Numbered from the stretch's first letter, positions 4,930 through 13,062 are shown. The stretch is DNA of 14,149 nt from JBGLNJ01 sp964353405 (GCA_964353405.1 CAYGWJ010000052.1:1-14149); one strand, 5' to 3'. The notes: generated by a model not told the origin, from the letters alone. Made by a program: numbers and translations.

Positions 4930-7422
4930 TCACTTTTGAACCAGCGGCAGGTAGACAGGCCAGGTGTAAATCCTGAATACATCCAGGTTTACGCCAAACG
5001 ACCCGCCTCCACCCTCGGCGACTTGCATCGTGAGGGTATGAACACCCGGCGTAATGATGCCCAGGTGGATGACCTCATCATCCCATCCAAAATCGTCCCA
5101 GCCCCCGAATCTATCCGTAGTGAAATGGTCTCGCTTGACCCCGTCGAGATAAACGTCTATCACATTGCCCCGTACATCGTCAGAATAGCGGGCCTGGAAA
5201 AACACACTATCGCCGCCGTAATCAGTAGCATGGAAAACGTAGGAAGCAGAGTTCCCTTCATACGGCCCTATTTGCAGTGTCTTTTGCCCCCAGGCTTTTG
5301 AGTGAGTTTCCACGATGAGGGAAAAAGTATCCGTGATGCCCGATACTGAATTATATGTCTCCGCCTCACGATAATAAAAGTATGGCGGTTCTGATGTGTC
5401 ATCGGGAACGAACCTGGCCAGATCCATCGCCTGGGTGATTTCTTGATTTCTCATAAAGGTATCCCATATCAGGCCGGATCTGTGATTTTCTATCATGACC
5501 TGCATGGCTCCAACATCAATGCCGATGTAATCGTTGTCGAACCAACCTGGCTCACACTTGACGTTGAAAGAATCTTTCAGCCCGAATAGACCCCACAGCC
5601 CGTCTTGATAGTTCTCAACCATATATCGCAAGCTCAATATGGATTCCTTCGGAGTGAACACAATTGATCCGCCAGCCGCCGTAGGCGCAATCGTTCCGTT
5701 GTTGACTCCAGGATCAGGAGGGTAACCGTAGGCCACATAGGACTTGCCGGCACAGGTGTTGGTGATGGGACCATCAGAGGCCGTGAATCCCCACACATCA
5801 AAAGGTGGGGCCGGATACCAGTCGTCTATAGAATAAGCCCGGTTGGCCAAAGTGACATAGCGCGAATTGCGAAAGTAATTGACATAGCTGTCCTTTTTGC
5901 CTCTGAAATCTACCCAGGCTTGAGGATATTGGTGGGCGAATAAAGGTGAAGCGGCATGGAGCAGTATCGGGTACCCATAATAGGCTCCCCACTGATAGGT
6001 GGCAGCCCATTTGTCCCAGGATTCAGGCGGCACAGGATGTGTGGGTGAGCCTATGGCCAACAGATACAGAATCAACCCTTCGTTGTAGCCTTCCCAGTCC
6101 CATTCATTGCTGCCCGGTTCTCGTGGGCAGACAAACTGTTTTTCAGGGGTCCAACACATGCGGATCAGTCCACGGTCATTGAGAAACCAGGCCCAATCAG
6201 CGGCTTTATAGATAGCCGTCGCACGCGTCACGATTTGTGTTTCTGTGAAACATTGCCTAACCGTCAGTACACCCGCCATCAGCAATGCCGAGTCAATGGT
6301 GGATACACCATCACTGTCAGTCCAACGGGGCTGTCCGGTGTGAATATCAACAAAATGGTAAAAGAGCCCGTGAGTGCCTGACACGACCAGATCGTTCGGA
6401 TCGCTGGGGTCGTCGTAAAAGCTATCCAGGGTCGTCAAGACCCGACTGTAAGCGGCTTCATGGCTGACCCAGCCCCGCTCTTTCGCGGCACAGATCGAGG
6501 TAAGGCCAAAGCCAACGCTGGCAATGCTGGCTACCTCAGGCTCCGAAGCTCTTTCCCGGATGAGGCCGGTGGCGGGGTCTGCATAGTCCCAAAAATAATG
6601 GAACGCACGCCACTCTAACAAATCCAAGAACTCTGCATCTGTGGCGGCGCGAGTGCTCGAATCGAAAAAGGCCAGATCATCAAAATACACAGTCCCCGTA
6701 AGAGGATGGGTCACTCTTCCGCTGCCGTCCCGGCTGTTCTCAAATATGATCGTAAATTCTCTCATCTGTTGCCAGTTGATATCTTGCCAGCCAGGTGTGT
6801 TCCTCAATGCAACAAAGTCTATCTTCTTCTCTTGCCAATCACTGCTTAATCCCCTGATCTCATAGAACCCTGTGTGCCAGTCTTTGTCGGCAAACCGGAC
6901 GTAGAAGCTTGTATTGTCACCAACCGTATTGCCCTCCCCTTTCATCCATAAGCGAAACTCGTCAAAGAGACTGAGATCGTGGAATGTTCCCGTGAGCCAA
7001 TCGCCATCAAATAAATGTTCATAGTAACTGGCTAACGAGTTGGTTTGCACGACGTTATAGCTCAATGCAAGAGCATACCCACTGTTGCCATGGTGTGGCG
7101 TTGTCACAAAAATCGAGTGCAACAGATTGTCGCCGGTGCAGCTTGCATGACCTGTCGAGGTGTCACACCAATCGCCTCTGGTGGCAATAAAGTTGTTGAG
7201 GTAATCGGATGGATTATTGAAGCTATCCAGATAGTAAGAAATGCCCGTGCTGGCGGAAATAAAGGCCCGATCACTATCCTTGGAATTGCCTGCATCCGGC
7301 AGTGTGCCCGACGCCGTCTCGGCGTGTGTGCCGGATCGTCCCAGGACATGGAACATTGCAAACAACACAATGATCGAGATCAGACACGCCAGGCCGATTG
7401 TCAGCAGTTGTTTCTTTTTCAT
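4930..7422 (-). CDS. Secreted GH144-type (glycoamylase-domain PF10091-like) glycoside hydrolase
   Basis: An 830-residue exported protein. It starts MKKKQ followed by a hydrophobic signal segment (about 6-28). Residues about 60-255 look like a beta-jelly-roll carbohydrate-binding domain ending 'GTVYFDDLAFFD'. Residues about 262-670 are the catalytic (alpha/alpha)6 domain of the glycoamylase/GH144 family: 'EWRAFHYFWDYADPATGLIRER', 'ASVGFGLTSICAA', 'GLFYHFVDIHTGQ', 'STIDSALLMAGVL' and 'WDWEGYNEG'. Residues about 682-820 resemble a CBM35/CBM6 module ('YREAETYN' to 'VNLDVFRIY'). The protein ends VYLPLVQK, like its neighbour. Characterised GH144 enzymes cut beta-1,2-glucan or release sophorose, and the same domain occurs in cyclic beta-1,2-glucan synthases. 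The start at 7422 is preferred over upstream ATGs because a GAGG lies five bases before it and the signal peptide begins there. It sits 98 bases after the GH3 gene, probably in one transcript. Confidence 0.87.
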   Translation of the reverse strand: MKKKQLLTIGLACLISIIVLFAMFHVLGRSGTHAETASGTLPDAGNSKDSDRAFISASTGISYYLDSFNNPSDYLNNFIATRGDWCDTSTGHASCTGDNLLHSIFVTTPHHGNSGYALALSYNVVQTNSLASYYEHLFDGDWLTGTFHDLSLFDEFRLWMKGEGNTVGDNTSFYVRFADKDWHTGFYEIRGLSSDWQEKKIDFVALRNTPGWQDINWQQMREFTIIFENSRDGSGRVTHPLTGTVYFDDLAFFDSSTRAATDAEFLDLLEWRAFHYFWDYADPATGLIRERASEPEVASIASVGFGLTSICAAKERGWVSHEAAYSRVLTTLDSFYDDPSDPNDLVVSGTHGLFYHFVDIHTGQPRWTDSDGVSTIDSALLMAGVLTVRQCFTETQIVTRATAIYKAADWAWFLNDRGLIRMCWTPEKQFVCPREPGSNEWDWEGYNEGLILYLLAIGSPTHPVPPESWDKWAATYQWGAYYGYPILLHAASPLFAHQYPQAWVDFRGKKDSYVNYFRNSRYVTLANRAYSIDDWYPAPPFDVWGFTASDGPITNTCAGKSYVAYGYPPDPGVNNGTIAPTAAGGSIVFTPKESILSLRYMVENYQDGLWGLFGLKDSFNVKCEPGWFDNDYIGIDVGAMQVMIENHRSGLIWDTFMRNQEITQAMDLARFVPDDTSEPPYFYYREAETYNSVSGITDTFSLIVETHSKAWGQKTLQIGPYEGNSASYVFHATDYGGDSVFFQARYSDDVRGNVIDVYLDGVKRDHFTTDRFGGWDDFGWDDEVIHLGIITPGVHTLTMQVAEGGGGSFGVNLDVFRIYTWPVYLPLVQK

Positions 7423-7427
7423 GCTAG

Positions 7428-7431
7428 CCTC
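7428..7431 (-). promoter_or_regulatory. Ribosome binding site fixing the GH144-type start
   Basis: GAGG on the minus strand, five bases before the ATG at 7422. It supports this start over in-frame codons up to 7503, which would place 27 arginine-rich residues ahead of the signal peptide. Confidence 0.65.
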
Positions 7432-7520
7432 GTTTCCCGTCACGAGCGCGGAATGGCGACGAGGAAGACGATTATGCGCCAGCCGCCGGACGACAATACC
7501 CAACTCTTTAAACGTCTTTA

Positions 7521-10500
7521 CTATTTGAGACAGATGGGGAGGTAAACTCTGTAGAGTGGGTAGACCTCAAACTCCCACAAGGAGTAGCCCCACACTGTGC
7601 CCCGGACGGTGCCGTACATACGGATGTAGCGTCCGAGGCCAGAAACATATAGGCCGTCGAGACCACCGTCGCCAGTAGTGGTAGAATAGATCGCCGTCCA
7701 GTTGATGTTGTCGCCCGACACCTGAAGCTGGTACTCTTTGCCGTAGGCGGTCTCCCAGTTCAAAACCACCAGACCGATGCTGGAGGTGATCCCCAGATCC
7801 ACCGTAATCCACTGCGTATCAGTAGGGACACTTGACCAGCGGGTGCCGATGTCGCCGTCTACTGCATAGTTCGGCGTCCCACCCGGACCCTGGCTGGACG
7901 AAGCTGTCGCCGGCTTGCACAGCGCCAGATTGGCAGCGGGTGTCCCGTAAACTTTTAACTCCCGCAGGGAGTAGCCCCACTCTGTGCCCCGGGAAGTGCC
8001 GTACATGCGGATATAGCGTCCAACGCCATAGACATTCAGATCGTCAATACCACCATGCCCCGTGGTTGTAGAGTAGATCGTCATCCAGTTCGTGCCGTCG
8101 CCTGACACCTGAATCTGGTACGACTTGCCGTAAGCGGCCTCCCAGTTCAGCACGACGCGGTTGACGTTGTAGGTATCCCCCAGGTCAATTTGAATCCACT
8201 CTGTATCGGTAAAGGCACTCGACCAGCGAGTGGTGGCATCGCCGTCCGCCGCGTTGCTCGGTCTCAAGGTGAGGCTCTCGTTGGATGAGGCCATCGCCGG
8301 CTTGTTCAACGCCAGGTTGGTGGCCTCGCCGGCCCCGACGATGATGGCGTCCAGGTTGACGTGACCGCTATCGCAGGTATCGGTGTAATACTTGTAGGCG
8401 ATCATGTTTTCGCCGGCATTGAGTACAAGCGTCTCGGTCTTGTAGTCCCACATATCCCAGTTGGCCAGTGTCGGCAGGCTGGTCTGGCGCACTTGCACTC
8501 CGTTCACATAGATGTGGAGTGTCTGAGCCGTGTTCCTCCCACCCAATCCCATGCTATTGGCGTAACGCAGCGTCACATTATACTGCCTGCTGCTATCAGC
8601 GGTGACGGTGAAGGTAGTCGTCGCACCCACGTTCCAGTAACCGTCAACAAAGCCGTCGCCTGTGTAGCCGACATGGTTGGAGATGACCTTGGCTCCACCC
8701 GAAAGCGCTGCTGTCTCGGCCTGGTAGATCGTCCCCGCCAGCGGCCCGCCCTGCACCTGGAAAGAGCCATTCAGCCGGATGTCACGTGAGGAAGCGCCGA
8801 CCATCACCTGGTAAGTACCGGGGTAAGCTACCCATCTCCGCAACCCGGCGCTCCAAAACGAGAACGCCTCCGGAGCGAGCGTAAAGGTCACTTGCTGCGT
8901 CTGGCCCGGCTGCAAAGAGACCTTCTGGAAACCTTTCAACTGCCTGGGCGGCTCACTGGCCTCCAACGGAAAGCCCAGGTAGAGTTGGACGACCTCCGCC
9001 CCGGCGTAGCTGCCTGTGTTGGTCAGATTCACTGTCACCGTCACCGTGCCTATTGTGAGGACGGTTGCGGGGCTGATGCTTAGATTGCCATAGTCGAAAG
9101 TAGTGTAAGACAGACCATGACCGAATGGGAAGGTGGGTGTAATGTTCTGAATGTAGAAGTGCCGGTAACCCACGCGCAGCCCCTCAGAGTAGCTCACGTG
9201 CCAATCATCTCCTCCCCGATTTACTCCCGGATATTGCTCCGGGTTGTCATCCACGGGATAGTCCGTGGCATTCCGGGCAAAGGTCATGGGCAGCCTGCCG
9301 GACGGATTGACATCTCCGAACAGTACGGAGGCGAGCGCATGGCCTCCTTCCTGGCCGGGCACCCACCCGGCCAGAATGGCGGCCACCTGGTCAGCCCACG
9401 GCATGAGCACTTGCGCGGGCGTGTAAGCCACCACAATCGTGCGGGGGTTGGCTTGTGCGACGGCAGAGATCAGCGCGTCCTGCCCGACGGGCAAGGCAAG
9501 ATCCGGCCGGTCAGAGCCTTCACTTGAGCAGAGACCCACCACGACGATGGCCACATCCGACTGGCTCGCCGCTGCAACCGCACCACGAATGTCTGGTGGT
9601 ATGATCCAACTGAAATGGACATCGCTGAGGCCAGCCACTTGGTAATAATCCACCTCGATAGAGTATGGTTGCCCAGCTGTCAACTGCACTGTGGCCCATC
9701 GGGTCTGATCGCCGTGCTCACCCCAGTTATCAATCACGAGCGTGTCGCTGATGTATAACCGGCTGCCGTCGTCACTGGTCAGTGCCAGGCTATAGGTGCC
9801 GGTGGCCGTCGGGACGAGTGTCCCCGTCCAGCGGACTGACCAGTTGGTGCTATATACACCCGTGACGGGCGAATTGCCGTACCAGTTAAAGTCAATGTTG
9901 GCATCCACACGCGTAATCACCGCCGTGCCCGACAGGGTAGTATTATTAAAGTATTGTCCCTCCAGGCCGAGGTTACCGGTGGGCGTCCTCAGGTACTGAG
10001 AAGGGATCGGGCTAAGAACGTTATCCCCCTGGACATAGCGGACGGTGATGGAGGCGCCTTCCGTCCTGCTGATGATGCCCTGCAGCGGCGTGACGACGTA
10101 TGGCGGGTTGACCCGGCCGGAGCCACCGCAGACCACGATCGGATCGGTGCTGGCAGCCGTGCCAATCACTGCAACCGTATAGACCTGTGTAGTGCTCAAC
10201 GGCAAGGTGTTGGAGATGTTCTTGAGCAGCACCGTGCCCTGGGCAGCCGCATCTCGGGCGAATTGGGTGTGCGGCGGGCTTTGCACGTCGCCATCCGGAG
10301 AGCCAGAGGGAGCACGGTCAAAGAGGCCCATCTGGAACATGGCAGTGAGGATGCGCCGTACCATATCATCCAGCCGGCTCTGCGGCACCTGGCCCGACTG
10401 CACTGCCGACTTGAGCGTATCACTAAAGTAAACGCCATTCGGCATTTCCATATCCAGGCCATTGTTGGCCGACGGGATGGTGCTGTGCGTCGCTCCCCAG

Positions 10501-11348
10501 TCGGACATGATCCAGCCCGCGAATCCCAACTCACCCTTCAACAAGGAATTCTGCGTGACCGCGTTTTCGCAGGCATAGTAGCCGTTGATCCGGTTATAGG
10601 CGCACATGACCGCGCCGACCCCAGCCTGCACCGAGGCCTTGAACGGCGGCAAATAAATCTCGTGCTGGGTGCGATCATCAATGTCTGCGCTAATCGAGTC
10701 GCGTCTGTACTCTTGATCGTTGTCAATATAGTGCTTGGCCGTGGCGATCACTCCCTGGCTCTGGATGCCGCGGACGCTGGCAGCCGCCATCTGGGCAGCC
10801 AGGTACGGGTCTTCGCTATAGCCTTCCCAGTTGCGGCCCGCTTGCGGGACACGGATCATGTTCATCATGGGCGCAAGCTGAACATTGGCGCCCTTGCCTC
10901 TTTGCTCGGTCGCCATCGCCGCGCCATATTGCTGCATGAGATCCGTGTCCCAACTGGCCGCCACGGTGAGCGGGGCAGGGTAGGCGGTGACCTTGGTCAT
11001 GCCACCCCCCACGCCGGCAGGTCCATCCTGCAGGTTGAGCTCCGGAATACACAAACGCGCGTTGGCCGGAACGTGGCCGACATAGCGGGATGATCCGCCG
11101 CCATGCACCATGGCGATCTTTTCATCCAGGGTCATGGCAGACAGGAGCAGATCAGCCCGCTGGCCGGGCGGGAGTGTGGGATCCATCCACGACCCGGAGC
11201 ATGATGATGCCGATGATGCCGCCAGAACAGGGAGCCTCGGCGTCCCTATCCAGATGCACAAGGGCAGCAGCAGCACCACCATGATGAGGCACGCCGTGAG
11301 ATTTGTCGCAGGGGCTGACTTGAGCCGATAGGGAAGCTGTGTCGCCAT
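7521..11348 (-). CDS. Secreted multi-domain GH3 beta-glucosidase-type enzyme (GH3-PA14-Fn3-CBM35-CBM32x2)
   Basis: A 1275-residue exported protein. An N-terminal signal segment (about 17-35, hydrophobic) is followed by a possible cleavage site near 'LAASSA'. The GH3 barrel (about 55-360) has 'QDGPAGV', 'GRNWEGYSEDPYLAA', 'KHYIDNDQE' and the nucleophile Asp283 in 'IMSDWGATHS'. A PA14 domain (about 461-583) is inserted in the second GH3 domain, which resumes with 'SSEGSDRPDL'; Glu610 is the probable acid/base. Next come the Fn3-like domain from 'FPFGHGLSYTTFDY' (740-865), a CBM35-like module (about 874-1005), two F5/8-type CBM32 modules (about 1009-1136 and 1138-1264) and the tail VYLPICLK. It should release glucose from oligosaccharide ends outside the cell, partnering the endo-type enzyme encoded next to it. 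The start at 11348 is chosen over the ATG at 11477 because of a near-perfect AGGAGG and because the signal peptide follows. A TTGACA lies at 11456-11451 but has only a poor -10. Confidence 0.93.
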   Translation of the reverse strand: MATQLPYRLKSAPATNLTACLIMVVLLLPLCIWIGTPRLPVLAASSASSCSGSWMDPTLPPGQRADLLLSAMTLDEKIAMVHGGGSSRYVGHVPANARLCIPELNLQDGPAGVGGGMTKVTAYPAPLTVAASWDTDLMQQYGAAMATEQRGKGANVQLAPMMNMIRVPQAGRNWEGYSEDPYLAAQMAAASVRGIQSQGVIATAKHYIDNDQEYRRDSISADIDDRTQHEIYLPPFKASVQAGVGAVMCAYNRINGYYACENAVTQNSLLKGELGFAGWIMSDWGATHSTIPSANNGLDMEMPNGVYFSDTLKSAVQSGQVPQSRLDDMVRRILTAMFQMGLFDRAPSGSPDGDVQSPPHTQFARDAAAQGTVLLKNISNTLPLSTTQVYTVAVIGTAASTDPIVVCGGSGRVNPPYVVTPLQGIISRTEGASITVRYVQGDNVLSPIPSQYLRTPTGNLGLEGQYFNNTTLSGTAVITRVDANIDFNWYGNSPVTGVYSTNWSVRWTGTLVPTATGTYSLALTSDDGSRLYISDTLVIDNWGEHGDQTRWATVQLTAGQPYSIEVDYYQVAGLSDVHFSWIIPPDIRGAVAAASQSDVAIVVVGLCSSEGSDRPDLALPVGQDALISAVAQANPRTIVVAYTPAQVLMPWADQVAAILAGWVPGQEGGHALASVLFGDVNPSGRLPMTFARNATDYPVDDNPEQYPGVNRGGDDWHVSYSEGLRVGYRHFYIQNITPTFPFGHGLSYTTFDYGNLSISPATVLTIGTVTVTVNLTNTGSYAGAEVVQLYLGFPLEASEPPRQLKGFQKVSLQPGQTQQVTFTLAPEAFSFWSAGLRRWVAYPGTYQVMVGASSRDIRLNGSFQVQGGPLAGTIYQAETAALSGGAKVISNHVGYTGDGFVDGYWNVGATTTFTVTADSSRQYNVTLRYANSMGLGGRNTAQTLHIYVNGVQVRQTSLPTLANWDMWDYKTETLVLNAGENMIAYKYYTDTCDSGHVNLDAIIVGAGEATNLALNKPAMASSNESLTLRPSNAADGDATTRWSSAFTDTEWIQIDLGDTYNVNRVVLNWEAAYGKSYQIQVSGDGTNWMTIYSTTTGHGGIDDLNVYGVGRYIRMYGTSRGTEWGYSLRELKVYGTPAANLALCKPATASSSQGPGGTPNYAVDGDIGTRWSSVPTDTQWITVDLGITSSIGLVVLNWETAYGKEYQLQVSGDNINWTAIYSTTTGDGGLDGLYVSGLGRYIRMYGTVRGTVWGYSLWEFEVYPLYRVYLPICLK
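7555..8324 (-). repeat. Tandem duplication of a CBM32 (F5/8 type C) module within the GH3 gene
   Basis: Two copies of about 385 bases lie head to tail; for example, GGAGTAGCCC occurs at 7581 and again at 7968, an offset of 387. The encoded modules share 'VVLNWE', 'AYGK.YQ.QVSGD', 'IYSTTTG.GG', 'GRYIRMYGT' and 'WGYSL'. The similarity is visible in the DNA as well as in the protein, which points to a fairly recent internal duplication. Confidence 0.85.
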
Positions 11349-11352
11349 CTTG

Positions 11353-11360
11353 TCCTCCTT
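11353..11360 (-). promoter_or_regulatory. Strong ribosome binding site fixing the GH3 start
   Basis: AAGGAGGA on the minus strand, four bases before the ATG at 11348. It is close to the full anti-16S complement. It decides the start codon against the longer frame beginning at 11477, which would put 43 unrelated residues before the signal peptide. Confidence 0.75.
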
Positions 11361-11466
11361 GTCAGCAATAGCACCGTACCCGAGAAGCGGCTCTGCCAGC
11401 CCGATAAAGCGGAGAAATGAGCAAGAGTTTCCACACGCCCGACCCAGCCGTGTCAAACCCAATAAA

Positions 11467-12152
11467 CTACGAGGCATGAAAATTGTACACCCGTTGCCTG
11501 ATGCTTGTCAATGGGGTCAACGTCATCCGGCCGCCGTACTCGTTCTTGAGCAGCTCAAGATAGGGGCGCTGCATCTCCATGCGCTGCCGGTGAAAATCGC
11601 AATCCGCCCTGACGACCACGTTGTTGACAATCATGTGGCGCACGTCCAGCCCGTGTGCCTCTAGATCCCCGATGACCCGCTGGCTCTGGTAAACGCCCAG
11701 GGCTTCGGGGATGGCGACCAGGATGAACTCGACATTCTTTTGGTCGCAAAAGAAACTCGTGATCTGCCGCGCCAGTTCTTTCCATCTTTCGATAATGTCC
11801 AGGAAAGGCATCGTGGACAACTGGAACGCAGCCTGCACTTGCAGGTAGACCCGAGGCGCCGTGCGCAGGTGCTCGAGAAAACGGTGCGGCAGCATGAATT
11901 CTTCCTGGATGCCCGGCGCCAGCGCGACATAATCCACGATCTCGTCGTAGGGCATATTCACCAGCGCCGACGCGGCCTGGTACACCTCCGGCCTTTAGTG
12001 TTCTTTCCGATGATCAACGTCTTGCGACCGGCCAGGGCATAGTGCAACGCGGTGGCGGCGGACGAGGTGGTCTTGCCGACGCCACCTTTGCCGCCGAACA
12101 TCAAGACACGCTGTTTAGTTTGATCCAATGCTGTCAGGCTCATAAGGTTCAC
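11467..12152 (-). pseudogene. ArsA-family ATPase, broken by internal deletions and a frame change
   Basis: The N-terminal part (12152 or 12143 down to about 12000) starts like an ArsA/GET3-type ATPase, with the deviant P-loop 'GGKGGVGKTT' and 'ALHYALAGRKTLII', then runs out of register. In the next frame (from about 12000 down) the family sequence resumes with 'VYQAASALVNMPYDEIVDY' and 'APGIQEEFM'. Here it jumps straight to 'LPHRFLEHL', skipping the region that should hold the DTAPxGHTLR switch/Walker-B segment. It then continues normally through 'IPEALGVYQSQRVIGDLEAHGL' and 'ADCDFHRQRMEMQ'. The last residues 'TSIRQRVYNFHAS' do not look like the usual end. At least two segments (roughly 60-80 and 30 residues) are therefore missing, one out of frame. 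ATP binding and hydrolysis by an intact protein is impossible. Either the gene is dead, or the assembly is faulty at about 12000 and 11892. Confidence 0.75.
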
Positions 12153-12320
12153 TCACGACTTGGCGTGCTGCGTCTTGCGATACGTCGGGCTGCGGCAGGA
12201 GCACGTGACGCAGCCAGGGACGGTCGGGTGGGAGATGGCTGGCGTAGCGCGGCGCACATCTCCATCCTTATCCTCTTGGGCGATGCGCTCAAGGTCGGGC
12301 GGGACGCGGGGATTGGGCCT
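12153..12320 (-). pseudogene. Remnant of a leucine-rich-repeat-variant (LRV) protein
   Basis: The minus-strand frame ending at a TGA directly before the ArsA-like start encodes 'RPNPRVPPDLERIAQEDKDG' and then 'DVRRATPAISHPTVP'. This follows the LRV repeat pattern, 'NPNxPPxxLxxLAxDxxxxVRRAVAxNPxxP', through one repeat and the start of a second. The sequence then dissolves into an unrelated cysteine- and arginine-rich stretch. There is no start codon or ribosome site, and the fragment abuts the stop of the PIN-domain gene. It is best read as the surviving piece of a larger repeat-protein gene. The match is by eye and rests on about 35 residues. Confidence 0.4.
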
Positions 12321-12796
12321 TATGGATGTAAAGTGGGGTTCTCTGTCTCTAACCCTTCGGCTTGAGCAGCCTGCAAGAGATCGCCGTCGGCCGCAACAAA
12401 CATCAGTGGAGCAAGACCGTTGTCCACAAGCGCCTGATTGAGATGCAGGGCGCAGGCCAGGTGTACGGCATCGAAGCCACGCAACTTGTGTCGAGCGATC
12501 AGTTCGATGGCTTCATCCACACGCGGAGACGTTACAGGGATCAGATGGTACCGCTTCTGCGCGTCCATCGTCAGCCGGGATCGGACCATGAGATACTCGG
12601 CCTGAGCGATAAACCCACCGCGCAGTTTGCTCGCAAACGCAGCCGCTATCTCGACGCGGCCAATCTCTGCGAGCGCAATGATCCGGGCCGGATCGTTGCA
12701 CCGCGATTGAACCCAGGCCGAACCTATCTCGGCCAGATACTGCTTGACCAGGGCGCTACTGTCAAAATAATCGGTGTGGCGTATCACCTGGACCAT
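12320..12796 (-). CDS. PIN-domain toxin (VapC-like)
   Basis: A 158-residue PIN-fold ribonuclease. The acidic active-site residues are all in place: Asp12 in 'YFDSSALVK', Glu44 in 'IALAEI' (or Glu49), Asp109 in 'LRGFDAVHLA' and Asp137 in 'FVAADGDLL'. VapC-type PIN proteins cleave RNA, usually tRNA or rRNA, with bound Mg or Mn, and are held inactive by the partner protein. The gene overlaps the upstream antitoxin by 13 bases, the usual toxin-antitoxin layout, and depends on its promoter. No separate ribosome site stands out, which suggests coupled translation. The length is slightly above the usual 130-150 residues. The family is clear; the RNA target is unknown. Confidence 0.9.
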   Translation of the reverse strand: MVQVIRHTDYFDSSALVKQYLAEIGSAWVQSRCNDPARIIALAEIGRVEIAAAFASKLRGGFIAQAEYLMVRSRLTMDAQKRYHLIPVTSPRVDEAIELIARHKLRGFDAVHLACALHLNQALVDNGLAPLMFVAADGDLLQAAQAEGLETENPTLHP

Positions 12797-13062
12797 GGGC
12801 GGCTGTCTCGTTCTTCGATGATGATGTCACTCGCCGCTTGACCGCCTGCCTGGACAGGAACCCATGGCTCGGCTTCCAGATATTGGATGACTTGATCCTG
12901 CTCCGGGCCTATCGCGCCTGCCTGGCGCAAAGCAACGGTCAATTGCTGTTGCTCGGCCTCGATGTGCCGCAGCCCCCACTCCAGGATTTGCGGCAATTCA
13001 CGATAGTGCGGCTCGAGTCGCCGCGCCAGATCCGAAGGTATTTGCACTTGAATAGTCTCCAT
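12784..13062 (-). CDS. Antitoxin of the PIN-domain toxin, RHH-like N-terminus
   Basis: A 92-residue protein. It opens 'METIQVQIPSDLARRLEPHY', the look of a short beta strand plus helix as in ribbon-helix-helix DNA-binding proteins. A helical middle (about 20-65) rich in Gln and Glu follows. The C-terminal 'GGQAASDIIIEERDSRPW' resembles the toxin-gripping tail of antitoxins, where conserved 'S.IIIEER' is common. It should neutralise the PIN toxin by covering its active site and repress its own promoter. It overlaps the toxin by 13 bases. GGAGG lies seven bases before the ATG and the promoter at 13081-13109 is immediately upstream. I base the role on position and these motifs; the exact antitoxin family is not certain. 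Confidence 0.8.
   Translation of the reverse strand: METIQVQIPSDLARRLEPHYRELPQILEWGLRHIEAEQQQLTVALRQAGAIGPEQDQVIQYLEAEPWVPVQAGGQAASDIIIEERDSRPWSR

Noticed and set aside
4800..4931. CGAGGGTC at 4800-4807 and again at 4924-4931 as a target-site duplication around the palindromic element
   Set aside because: The copies are not adjacent to the inverted-repeat ends (about 6 and 18 bases away), and the second overlaps the GH144-type stop codon, so chance is as likely as insertion.
7422..7503. Upstream in-frame starts for the GH144-type gene
   Set aside because: They would add an Arg- and His-rich stretch ahead of a clean signal peptide, while the ATG at 7422 has its own GAGG ribosome site.
9954..11093. 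Long plus-strand open frame of 379 codons
   Set aside because: It lies entirely antisense to the conserved GH3 catalytic domain, has no recognisable motif and is a by-product of GC-rich codon use in the real gene.
11428..11456. Promoter for the GH3 gene from TTGACA at 11451-11456
   Set aside because: The -35 is perfect, but the sequence 17 bases on is TGGAAA, a poor -10, and no better box is found at 16 or 18. It is mentioned only under the gene.
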